From: Saccharofermentans sp.
Lineage (GTDB): Bacteria; Bacillota; Clostridia; Saccharofermentanales; Saccharofermentanaceae
DNA length: 64,000 nucleotides
Assembly (NCBI GenBank): GCA_024685385.1
Contig: JAIKVV010000113.1
Location: forward strand, 1-64,000
Direction: 5' to 3'
Of this stretch, positions 16,801 through 24,015 are shown piece by piece. The position numbers were made by a program, and so were the translations under genes. The notes beneath the pieces were generated by a model, which made no database searches, was not told where the DNA came from, and saw only the letters and a list, made by a program, of their open reading frames with translations. Positions within the stretch are counted from its first letter, which is position 1. The number at the start of each line of letters is the position of its first letter.

Positions 16801-18152
16801 ATCTGGAGAGCATCCTTGATGACTGCCTTGCGATCAACATGCCTTCCATGTATCTTGCATGGCATTACAGGAGCCACCATGAGAGCCTCATCACATTCTC
16901 TAACCGCTCTTTCTACGACGGCAAGCTCTATACATTCCCTTCGGCAGACAACAGGATCTCCAAGGTTACTCTTGTGGATGCGGGAGGAACCTTTGACAGG
17001 GGCAAGAAGAGAGTCAATGAAGTCGAGGCAAAAGCGGTCGTCGATGACATTTACAGAAGGTTCAAGGAAGGCGGCGGCAAGCCCTGCAGCATAGGTGTCG
17101 TTACTTTTAACATCAACCAGCAGAACTTAATAGACGACCTTATCTCCGCCAAGTGCGGCGAGGACCGTGAATTCGAAGAATGGGTCTACGGACAGGAAGA
17201 GCCCGTATTCGTTAAGAACCTCGAAAACGTTCAGGGCGACGAGCGCGATGTCATCCTCTTCTCCGTTGCATACGGCAAGGACGAGGAAGGCAAGATCTAT
17301 ATGAACTTCGGCCCTCTCAACCGCGACGGCGGCTGGAGAAGGCTCAATGTTGCCGTAACCCGTTCAAGAGATGAGATGAAAGTATTCTCGTCCTTAAGGC
17401 CTGAAGATATCAAACTCAATGACGGAAGTTCCGACGGCGTCGTCGCTTTCAGGAGATTTTTGGATTATGCATACGGCAACAGCGCCTGGGATTACGATCT
17501 CCAGGTCGTATCCGGAGCCGATAATCAAAGCCCTGTCATCGACAGGAGCGCAGCCTTTACGGGTGTAGCCGATGAGATCATAAGAAGGCTTGAAAATGAA
17601 GGATATTCCTGCGACAGGAATATCGGCAAATCATCTTTCAAGGTCGATATCGGTATTGCCGACAAGGAGACACCCGACGTATATAAGCTCGGAATACTTC
17701 TGGACGGACCTTCCTATTTTGCTTCCAAGACTACTTCTGCCAGGGAAGTATCTCAGCCTTCGCTCCTTAAGGGTTTGGGCTGGAAACTCCTCCGTGTAAG
17801 AGTGATAGAGTGGTGGGAATCACCAGACAAGGTCATGGATGAGATAATCAGTGTCCTTAATAAGCCGGAAGAAAAAGTTCCGGAAGAAGAAACAGAAACT
17901 GTTGAACCTGCCGCAGAAGAAACGGTAATTCCTGATAATGCAGCTGACGAAGCAGTTCCCGAGGAGAATGTTGAGCAGCCTGAAATTGCTGAGCCTGCCG
18001 AATGGACCTGCGAATGCGGCCAGAGCGGAAACACGGGCAAGTTCTGCAGCGAATGCGGAAAGCCGCGTCCCGAAACTGCCGTGACGGAAGATGCAGCTGA
18101 AGTGACAGCTGAAGAAAACGCTGATGAAGGGGAAGACGTAAAAAAAAACTGA
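13824..18152 (+). CDS. DUF4011 / SF1 helicase / Vsr-like nuclease, zero-frame product
   Basis: The 1442-residue zero-frame product starts at ATG 13824, ten bases after GGGGAGG; an upstream in-frame ATG (13794) lacks an SD. Domains in order: DUF4011 (FDMWERKLLDLSLRNNLLNSR at the start); SF1 helicase with Walker A GPPGTGKS (312-319) and DEAS Walker B (about 934), then DPNQMPPT; helicase C part with QGDERDVILFSV and VAVTRSRDEM; a Vsr/MTES_1575-like nuclease domain (about 1240-1345, D1275 in KVDIGIAD); an acidic linker; and a zinc ribbon (C1396, C1398, C1408, C1411). Related helicase-nucleases are linked to phage defence or DNA processing, but the function here is unproven. It stops at 18152, directly after A AAA AAC; the family's usual C-terminal DUF3320 lies in the -1 frame. 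Confidence 0.93.
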   Translation: MDEQLKQLRDKKFDMWERKLLDLSLRNNLLNSRKTQMIRLLVSDPSLMEDKLNSDKEYKICPLSDCGLEEKDYGMEDMPQDEEGKLLKEFESDKIFTDMTRGALDDKIKDMFRKGKVAEEENGASSLYLATCFLRWRQKDSDTDLYAPILLIPCDITRKSIVLGYKVKRRDEDSLLNITIIEKLRQDFGIEIPDFAGGLPQDESGVDVKAVIDTVNAAIEGLEGWAVVNTVLLGLFSFSRFVMWNDMHSNREMIAENDLVKSLYSGAATQEILEIDRSDAEEEDVFLPLTADASQINAIKAATHDETFVLHGPPGTGKSQTITSMIADGIANGRTILFAAEKKVALDVVYSRLEKIGIAPFCLELHSNKAKKSYVLEQLRIASELRLEKHDPSDYDRKLKEMTERRRELDGYVAALHKRQDNGYTVYELINMYAQNETAPDIANFPDGFFDGFKAEDVTEIESLLGEMAAARAEGTEDLSFIRATEYNQTMRDSVRPAATRCREDIAKVRDAKGRLTESSGRFGVSFPQSDETKESLASLAENVKGCLACSSLPSYFLSNDTEKSINDITAMSDIYSSAYAMKDDLLTRWNEDFLTRDPKKLLDEFDDAQGKIGPLKSMAVNSLYKKIKDADKTNGKVKDDMRAEFTKLSQFIETRAKADSIYDQYRALMPAVTSFAEAASVKAAADSAREGFSKVSSISGVSSYIKALASDADARAAAEGFIGSCDELDASYSALNGILNLEGGDNYLSLEEAEKKTDVILNNEDRLRSYLLFNYSASRVRGAGAANVAENFIKGEIKEDELVPAFRKKLSRELAVRSIDSEEALKNFSSDIFEEKVRQFAKADDEFVKVTREEIYLSLLKRLPDLKADANSGSVLGILQHAIKSRGRGVSIRTLFSNIGDFILKLCPCMLMSPISVAQYLEPGKINFDTVIFDEASQIPTAEAIGVLARGRNAVIVGDPNQMPPTNFFQAMQTEDENALFDVSDDGIVYDDLESILDDCLAINMPSMYLAWHYRSHHESLITFSNRSFYDGKLYTFPSADNRISKVTLVDAGGTFDRGKKRVNEVEAKAVVDDIYRRFKEGGGKPCSIGVVTFNINQQNLIDDLISAKCGEDREFEEWVYGQEEPVFVKNLENVQGDERDVILFSVAYGKDEEGKIYMNFGPLNRDGGWRRLNVAVTRSRDEMKVFSSLRPEDIKLNDGSSDGVVAFRRFLDYAYGNSAWDYDLQVVSGADNQSPVIDRSAAFTGVADEIIRRLENEGYSCDRNIGKSSFKVDIGIADKETPDVYKLGILLDGPSYFASKTTSAREVSQPSLLKGLGWKLLRVRVIEWWESPDKVMDEIISVLNKPEEKVPEEETETVEPAAEETVIPDNAADEAVPEENVEQPEIAEPAEWTCECGQSGNTGKFCSECGKPRPETAVTEDAAEVTAEENADEGEDVKKN

Positions 18153-18176
18153 ATGAGGAGACTCTTTCCTGCATTC
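18127..18176 (+). other. candidate programmed -1 frameshift site
   Basis: Elements in order are SD-like AAGGGG (18127-18132), a 10-base gap, the slippery heptamer A AAA AAC (18143-18149, within nine A from 18140), a zero-frame TGA (18150-18152), and a hairpin GAATGAGGA (18151-18159) with TCCT-g-CATTC (18167-18176). After a -1 slip the reading continues K-L-N-E-E-T-L-S-C-I-P-Y-E-I without a stop into the DUF3320 frame and ends at 18739. The fused product would be 1638 residues. Transcriptional slippage on A9, or an assembly undercall of one A, would give the same fusion. Confidence 0.72.
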
Positions 18177-18208
18177 CTTATGAAATAACGTCTCTTGCTC
18201 CGCATCCC

Positions 18209-18739
18209 ATGAACATAGATGCCTTCTGCAAGGAAGGCTCCGATACTACCGTGAAGATGCTCGTGGAAGACATCCGCAGGATAGTCGAAACGGAAGCTCC
18301 CGTAAGCCTTGATATAGTCGCAAAAAGGCTTTGCGATGCATGCGGCATCGAAAAGGTCACATCCAGGGTGAGCACCAGGATCGATTACCTTGTAAGATAC
18401 GGCAAATTCTGCTGTCAGGCATCTGATGCAGGCAAGAGATTCATATACAGATCCTCATCGGATATAGGTCTGGTAAATGACTGCTACAGGACAGGAGGGG
18501 ACCGTGACATCACGGATGTCCCGCCGGAAGAACTTGCTGCTTGCGCCATTGCGGTAACTTCCGTTCAGTACGGCATGCCGGAAGAAAACCTTGCCAAAGA
18601 AGTTGCTTCGGCTTTCGGGGTCAAACGATGCGCGGTTACGTCAGCTGCTTATAAGACTGCAGCAGAAGGCGTTAAGTTTGCTCTCGATAACAGATATCTG
18701 ACGGTCGATTCCAACGGCAGGGTCATACTCGTGCCATAG
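18209..18739 (+). CDS. DUF3320-type C-terminal part of the helicase, in the -1 frame
   Basis: The ATG at 18209 would give 176 residues, but it has no SD before it and the frame is open back to the A9 tract at 18140. The segment from IPYEITSLAPHP onward (VEDIRRIVETEAPVSLDIVAKRLCDACG...PPEELAACAIAV) has the winged-helix-like pattern of DUF3320. That module normally forms the C-terminus of DUF4011 helicases, right after the nuclease domain. I therefore think it is made mainly as an extension of the 13824 protein through frameshifting. A separate protein is possible but poorly supported. Confidence 0.75.
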   Translation: MNIDAFCKEGSDTTVKMLVEDIRRIVETEAPVSLDIVAKRLCDACGIEKVTSRVSTRIDYLVRYGKFCCQASDAGKRFIYRSSSDIGLVNDCYRTGGDRDITDVPPEELAACAIAVTSVQYGMPEENLAKEVASAFGVKRCAVTSAAYKTAAEGVKFALDNRYLTVDSNGRVILVP

Positions 18740-18765
18740 GGCATGATTTGGAGTATAATCTTGTC

Positions 18766-19125
18766 ATGAGTTATTCAGATGGTGAAAGATCCGCATCAAA
18801 GCATCTTTTCGAGGTTCCCGAGAACCTCTCTTCCGACCGCCCGCTTCAGTCCGATCCCAAGGTCAACGAGAACCTTAAGATCGCAACTCATTACGGCAAA
18901 GAAGATCCCCATATCAGCTACGACAGTGAGGGGATCAGATTTTCGGATGCTTCTCATAGCGGGATAAAAGTTCAGGAAGACATTAATCTCATCGATCATC
19001 CCCGGGAGCCTGAAGATCCGGTCATCCTGACGGATCCCGTGCGTATGAGAAAACTCCTCACGGCCACCGTCGTTGTCTTCGTCATACTCTTGATATCCGT
19101 AATTGCCCTGATAATACTTCATTAA
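18766..19125 (+). CDS. small protein with one C-terminal membrane anchor
   Basis: From ATG 18766 the protein has 119 residues: about 90 polar, acidic, low-complexity residues, then a single membrane helix at the C-terminus (LLTATVVVFVILLISVIALIILH), as in tail-anchored proteins. No family is recognised. TATAAT (18754-18759) ends only 6 bases before the ATG, so a transcript from it would be nearly leaderless. GGAG at 18750-18753 is 12 bases upstream and could be a poor SD instead. It follows the DUF3320 segment by 26 bases. Confidence 0.65.
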   Translation: MSYSDGERSASKHLFEVPENLSSDRPLQSDPKVNENLKIATHYGKEDPHISYDSEGIRFSDASHSGIKVQEDINLIDHPREPEDPVILTDPVRMRKLLTATVVVFVILLISVIALIILH

Positions 19126-19135
19126 TGCCTCATTA

Positions 19136-19180
19136 TGTAACATTTATGAAATCTTACGGGCAAAGATTAAATGTTACAAT
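19136..19180 (+). promoter_or_regulatory. 11-bp inverted repeat overlapping an extended -10 promoter
   Basis: TGTAACATTTA (19136-19146) and TAAATGTTACA (19168-19178) are perfect inverted copies 21 bases apart. Inside is a second short dyad, ATCTT/AAGAT (19151-19155, 19163-19167). The right arm overlaps TGTTACAAT (19172-19180), an extended -10 element 43 bases before the GH2-like gene. A repressor or a transcript hairpin is plausible. Confidence 0.5.
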
Positions 19181-19223
19181 TACCGTAGATTATTCTCTTA
19201 AATAAAGAAGAGGGAGAACATCT

Positions 19224-22200
19224 ATGGATTTTACATATTCAAACGGCGGTTTTGTACCGTACGAGTCATTTGATTATATTTACGGCGAACGCAAGATGCC
19301 GGAGTTCGGGAGAGTCAAGTCTCCCTATGTGAAGAAACTGACTACATGGAGATTTTTGCATGTGGACAGTCTCTCTCAGGTGCCGATCGGCAGCCACAAG
19401 AAGTCTTTCGATGATTCAGAATGGGCTCTCATAGATGTTCCTTCAACTTGGCAGACTGAAGGATACGGAATGCCCCAGAACCTTCTTTACGATTATTCCG
19501 AAGTCCTTGCGGCAGACAAGAACAAGAGGGAAGAGACCATGTCGGATAAATACTATCTGAGGTCAACTTCCGACGAGGATGACGAGACCGGCATCTACAG
19601 GGCTGAAGTAACTTTTACGCCCGAAGACATAGACAGGGCTCTATATCTTGAGGCTTCAGGAATCTGCGGCCAGTTCCGCGTATATATCAACGATAAGCTC
19701 GTATGTAAGAGCCATTCCGTTCTTACGGCAAAAAGACTCTTGATTTCAGACTTTGTCCATGAGGGCGTCAACCTCATCGTCATCATAGTATCGAGATTCG
19801 ACAGGGATTCCAGAGGACATGTCATCACCGAACTCATGAATTTCGGCTTTTCGGGTATATTCCGCCCGATATCCGTCGTTTCCGAATCCCTCCTCGAGAT
19901 AAGGAATCTCCATCTTCAGCTTGAATATGTTCCCGAAGCATATGTAACCCAGATCGCCAAGATCAATCAGGTCGAGAAAGTCGCCGCCAAGAACCCCAGG
20001 GGCGATTTCATGATCAAGGTCGATTTCGGGATCCTTAATCATACCGAATACATGATCCCATATTCCGTCAGGATCTCATTGCTGGAAGCAAGGAGCGAAT
20101 ATGATCCCTATAAGCTGCCCTTCGTTAACATCAAGGATCAGGGCGAAGCGATAGCAGGTGTTGTAGATGCACACATGGAGACCCGCGCGCAGACCGACTT
20201 TATGGCTCTTGACGTTGCCCAGTGGTCAGATGCGACTCCGATGCAGTACGATCTTATCCTCGAACTTATAGGCGCCGAGGGGAATGTCATCTGCGCCAAG
20301 AAACAGAGATTCGGATTCAGGACGACCGAGATCGTCAATGACAAGCTTAACATCAACGACAGAAGGATCAATCTCAAACTTACGAAATACTATGAGTTCG
20401 ATCCCATGGGCGGTATTGCGATGAGCAGGGCTCTTGCAAGGCAGGATGTTATCCTGATGAAAAGATGCGGCCTTAACGGTGTCATCGTTAACAGTTTCCC
20501 CGTATCTGATGATTTCTTGAATCTCTGCGACCAGTACGGAATATATGTAATCGCTACCGGTGCTTCATATTTCATGAGGGACTATGTCGAATCTGCGATG
20601 AATCACCCTTCTATTGTCATGTGGGGCATCCAGGATTACGCTTTCAATCAGGATAAAGCAGTAAGAGCCAAGCAGGAATGTAAGAACATCGATAAGACGA
20701 GACCCTGGTATTGCGCTTCGGAAGATACATCCGAACATAAAGGCGCAGTCGCGGACATCAGGAGTTTCCCTACGGATGCCGGCGTCGTATTCGGACCCTG
20801 GGTGGATCTTTGCCTTGACAGAAAGAATATGTTCTCCAAGAACAAGACCGGGAAGAATCTTTTCGAGACGATAAAGGGAAGAACGAGATTTACGGATGAT
20901 GATGCCGACTATAAATGGATCCATCATGCCGATCTTGTAGGCGGCAAGAATAAGGAGAATTCCAGCATCGGTCAGGGAATCGTTGATGCAAACCGCAATC
21001 CTCACCCGATCTATGCCGACATCAGACAGCAGTGTGCATCGATCAGCATCTTCGCATCAGCTGATGACAGGACCAATCTCACTTTCAGGAACATACATCC
21101 CTTTGCATATACCGATGAGCTGGAACTTGAATGGAAAATCCTTCTGGGCGGCAATCCGATCATGAGCGGAAGAGGTCTGATGCAGGGAGTTGAGCCTTTC
21201 GGAACAAGGAATCTGAGATTCCCCGTTACGGCCGATATGTTTACGACACCGGGCTGGGGTGAAGGCAAGGCTGAATATATCGATGCATACATGAACGCCA
21301 TGTCGCATGAACTTGTTTTCGATATATCACTTAAACTGGCTCACGATACTTATTATGCCAAGGAAGGATACGAACTGGTCTTCTATCAGGATGTTCTTGC
21401 CAAGGAGGCTGCAAATCCCGTATCCGGCAAAGTCAAGGATGATGTCCTTAAGATAGACCCCGGCAAAGAGGAACTCCCTGAAGGCATGGAAGCACCGAAA
21501 GCGCTTCCCGTTGCCGATTCTTCCGACGTCAGCGAAAAGATCGAATCTGATGAGACAGGAATAACGGAAGATACTGATACCGGAGTTGCATCTGTCATGG
21601 ATGATTCCGAGATCGAAAAGATATCGGGCAGGATAGTTGGAACTGATATAACTGAAGACGGCGAAGGCGCTATAGAGGAACTGCAGTATGAGCAGAAGGA
21701 TCTGTCGGATCCCGAACTGTCTCTGGTCCAAAACAAACTTACGGTATATGCAGAACCCAAGGGCGTTTCCGTAGGCGCAGGCAAGTTCAGGATAGGCTTC
21801 TCCCGTAAAACGGGCGGCGTCAACAGCATTATGATCGACGGTAGCGATTTCCTTGCAGGAAGTTTCATGCCGAGTTTCTACAGGTGCCCTTCCAATATCG
21901 ACCGTACGGATAAGAGCTTTATCCTCGCCAAGACCATATTCTCGGGCGAGAGTGATTATGAGAACATACAGAAGACATTAAGTTATAAGAAGTCCGAATA
22001 TTCAGTAAAGAACGGCGTGTTCACCATGATCACTTCATATAAGTCCTTCGCAATGAAAGGCGATGTCATCATGTTCTATGAGATCCCGAGCGAAGACACT
22101 CTGAGGATCACGATGGACTTCACGCCCAGATATGACATGATCAGATACGGCGTAAGAGTTCCCATCGTAAAAGAAGATACTCTCTGCACATGGTACGGCA

Positions 22201-22598
22201 GAGGTCCCGGTGAATCTTATGTTGACCGTAAGAATGCAGCAAGGCTCGGCGTGTATGCAGCAGGCGCAGATAAGATATATCACCCTTATGCACGTCCTGC
22301 AGAGAATTCATCACACACCGATACACAGGTCGTTAAGATCGAAAACAGTTCAGGATCCAAACTCCTCATCAGGAGATCCGGCCCCAATGCAAGGTTTGAT
22401 TTTACCGTCCTGCCTTATACGCCCGAGCAGATGAACGAATATCTGCACGAAGAACAGCTCATGATGAATGATTCCGGAGAACTCTTCCTCGACTTCTGCA
22501 GCAAGGAGATAGAGAGAACCGTAAACAACAGGTCTTCACAGCCCTTGAAGAAGAATGTCAATTACCGCGAGACTTTCGAGATCAAACTTGAAAAATGA
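19224..22598 (+). CDS. LacZ-like glycoside hydrolase family 2 protein lacking catalytic residues
   Basis: The 1124-residue protein has the full LacZ layout: N-terminal jelly roll (FDDSEWALIDVPSTWQTEGYG), Ig-like domain, TIM-barrel region, and a C-terminal small-chain domain with WYGRGPGESYVDRKNAARLG (about 990). No signal peptide is present. The catalytic features are missing. The DEANIE-type metal loop reads ATGASYF, the SLGNES acid/base position reads GIQDYA (HPSIVMWGIQDYA starts at H461, so Glu becomes Y472), and the segment carrying the nucleophile is deleted before GPWVD (about 526). An acidic linker (about 745-830) separates barrel and C-domain. I infer a carbohydrate-binding or structural role. 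GAGGGAGA precedes the ATG. Confidence 0.85.
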   Translation: MDFTYSNGGFVPYESFDYIYGERKMPEFGRVKSPYVKKLTTWRFLHVDSLSQVPIGSHKKSFDDSEWALIDVPSTWQTEGYGMPQNLLYDYSEVLAADKNKREETMSDKYYLRSTSDEDDETGIYRAEVTFTPEDIDRALYLEASGICGQFRVYINDKLVCKSHSVLTAKRLLISDFVHEGVNLIVIIVSRFDRDSRGHVITELMNFGFSGIFRPISVVSESLLEIRNLHLQLEYVPEAYVTQIAKINQVEKVAAKNPRGDFMIKVDFGILNHTEYMIPYSVRISLLEARSEYDPYKLPFVNIKDQGEAIAGVVDAHMETRAQTDFMALDVAQWSDATPMQYDLILELIGAEGNVICAKKQRFGFRTTEIVNDKLNINDRRINLKLTKYYEFDPMGGIAMSRALARQDVILMKRCGLNGVIVNSFPVSDDFLNLCDQYGIYVIATGASYFMRDYVESAMNHPSIVMWGIQDYAFNQDKAVRAKQECKNIDKTRPWYCASEDTSEHKGAVADIRSFPTDAGVVFGPWVDLCLDRKNMFSKNKTGKNLFETIKGRTRFTDDDADYKWIHHADLVGGKNKENSSIGQGIVDANRNPHPIYADIRQQCASISIFASADDRTNLTFRNIHPFAYTDELELEWKILLGGNPIMSGRGLMQGVEPFGTRNLRFPVTADMFTTPGWGEGKAEYIDAYMNAMSHELVFDISLKLAHDTYYAKEGYELVFYQDVLAKEAANPVSGKVKDDVLKIDPGKEELPEGMEAPKALPVADSSDVSEKIESDETGITEDTDTGVASVMDDSEIEKISGRIVGTDITEDGEGAIEELQYEQKDLSDPELSLVQNKLTVYAEPKGVSVGAGKFRIGFSRKTGGVNSIMIDGSDFLAGSFMPSFYRCPSNIDRTDKSFILAKTIFSGESDYENIQKTLSYKKSEYSVKNGVFTMITSYKSFAMKGDVIMFYEIPSEDTLRITMDFTPRYDMIRYGVRVPIVKEDTLCTWYGRGPGESYVDRKNAARLGVYAAGADKIYHPYARPAENSSHTDTQVVKIENSSGSKLLIRRSGPNARFDFTVLPYTPEQMNEYLHEEQLMMNDSGELFLDFCSKEIERTVNNRSSQPLKKNVNYRETFEIKLEK

Positions 22599-23269
22599 GC
22601 ATAAGACTTGCGGTATTTGATCTTGACGGCACGATCCTCGATACGATCGGAGGACTTTACACGTCGGTCAATAAAGCAAGGGAAGAGATGGGGCTTTGTC
22701 CTCAGGATGAATCACAGATAAGATCTTTCATCGGGCGCGGAGCAGTCAATCTCATGAAACAGAGCCTGTCCTGTGACGGACTCACCTCTGATGATGATGT
22801 CCAAAGGATGCTGGAACTCTTTAATTCCGACTATAATGCCAACTGCATAGAATATACAAGGGAGTATCCCGGCATGAAGGACATGCTCCGGTCTCTAAAG
22901 GCTGACGGGCTCTTTCTTGCAGTTAATTCCAATAAGAACGATCTTCCGACAAAAAAACTGATATCACATTTTTATGGAGATGATCTGTTTTCATATGTTT
23001 CGGGACTTAAAGAAGGAGTGCCGAGAAAACCGGATCCTGCGGGAGTCCGGGCCTGCATGGAATATCTTGCGGTAGGACCTTCCGAAACTGTTTATATCGG
23101 CGATTCGGATGTGGACATAATGACGGCTGCAAATGCAGGATGTATCTCTGTCAGCGTCGGCTGGGGATATCAGAGCGAAGAGAGACTGATTTCGGCAGAT
23201 GCCAAAAGAATTTACCATAATACCGATAAACTTTGTAGGTATTTACGGGAATTAATGATTGAACACTAG
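22595..23269 (+). CDS. HAD-superfamily phosphatase (phosphoglycolate phosphatase-like)
   Basis: The 224-residue cytoplasmic hydrolase starts in an ATGA overlap with the GH2-like gene, so the two are cotranscribed. HAD motifs: motif I DLDGT (D9, D11), motif II near VNSNK (about 110), motif III lysine in PRKPDP, and motif IV GDSDVDI. The helical cap after motif I is of the Gph/PpaX/beta-phosphoglucomutase type. The substrate is not evident; phosphoglycolate or pyrophosphate and sugar phosphates are all possible. Pairing with a sugar-hydrolase-like gene hints at sugar metabolism, but this is weak. Confidence 0.9.
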   Translation: MSIRLAVFDLDGTILDTIGGLYTSVNKAREEMGLCPQDESQIRSFIGRGAVNLMKQSLSCDGLTSDDDVQRMLELFNSDYNANCIEYTREYPGMKDMLRSLKADGLFLAVNSNKNDLPTKKLISHFYGDDLFSYVSGLKEGVPRKPDPAGVRACMEYLAVGPSETVYIGDSDVDIMTAANAGCISVSVGWGYQSEERLISADAKRIYHNTDKLCRYLRELMIEH

Positions 23270-23320
23270 TCTCATGTTTGTTATAACCTTCTACAAGAAC
23301 AGAAAAAAGGAGGGATTAGC

Positions 23321-23884
23321 ATGAGTAAGAATGATAATTCCAGAAGATCACAATTAGTAAAGACAGCGACGGCCGGAGTTATGGCCGCACTGATCTTTGT
23401 AGCAACGCAGATAAGGATCCCGATCCCTACGGGTTACCTTAACTTAGGCGATGTCATGATCAACATCTGTTCTTTCATAATGGGTCCCATGGCAGCTCTT
23501 CCTGCCGCGATCGGTTCAGCTCTTGCGGATCTTGTTGCGGGATATCCAGTATATATAGCGCCTACTTTCGTTATCAAAGGTCTTATGGGCCTTCTTGCGG
23601 GACTGTTCTTTTCGAAGAGCATCAAAGCATATACAGAAGACGGTGAACATACTGTCAGGGAATATCTGCGTTCGGCTAAGCACATAGCTTTGTCAGTTCT
23701 CGTATTTACAGGAACGGAACTCATCATGGTCTTAGGATACTTTGCTTTCGAAGCGCTTCCCCAGCTCTACGGAGTTGCGGGCGCTCTGGGTTCGGTCCCC
23801 TATAATCTGATACAGGCTGCAGCAGGCATCATATTGTCTGTTCCCGTGATAAGGATCCCCGGTATCTATAAACTGAGGCTTTAA
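23321..23884 (+). CDS. ECF transporter substrate-binding (S) component
   Basis: The 187-residue hydrophobic protein has about five to six membrane helices and the S-component pattern GYLNLGDVMINICSFIMGP near residue 40, followed by AALPAAIGSALADLVAGY. In this group (HmpT/PdxU2/RibU relatives) the protein binds a vitamin or precursor and docks with a shared EcfA-EcfT module encoded elsewhere. I cannot tell the ligand; there is no recognisable riboswitch in the 51-base leader. Start is supported by AAAGGAGGG. Confidence 0.85.
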   Translation: MSKNDNSRRSQLVKTATAGVMAALIFVATQIRIPIPTGYLNLGDVMINICSFIMGPMAALPAAIGSALADLVAGYPVYIAPTFVIKGLMGLLAGLFFSKSIKAYTEDGEHTVREYLRSAKHIALSVLVFTGTELIMVLGYFAFEALPQLYGVAGALGSVPYNLIQAAAGIILSVPVIRIPGIYKLRL

Positions 23885-23921
23885 AGACAATGGCGTGAAA
23901 TCATTACTAAACGCTGCTCCC

Positions 23922-24007
23922 TTGGTTCAAAAACGCTAATTCTACCCTTATACAAGAAGGGCGGTTTGGTTTATCATATATGCATGAGCCTATGAACCAA
24001 CGGGAGG
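23922..24007 (+). promoter_or_regulatory. leuC leader with inverted repeat next to the ribosome site
   Basis: TTGGTTCA (23922-23929) pairs with TGAACCAA (23993-24000); the second arm is one base before the SD GGGAGG (24002-24007). Between them is CCCTT/AAGGG (23945-23949 with 23957-23961). If formed in RNA it would make a branched fold beside the leuC start. It is not a T-box: the AGGGTGG-type motif and specifier loop are absent. Confidence 0.4.
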
Positions 24008-24015
24008 ATCGTCTT

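Noticed and set aside
23270-23320. Vitamin riboswitch before the ECF S component
   Set aside because: Only 51 bases separate the genes and no TPP, FMN or similar conserved core is visible.
23885-24015. T-box or riboswitch before leuC
   Set aside because: AGAAGGGCGGTTTGGTTT only superficially resembles the T-box AGGGTGG motif; specifier loop and terminator/antiterminator pair are missing.
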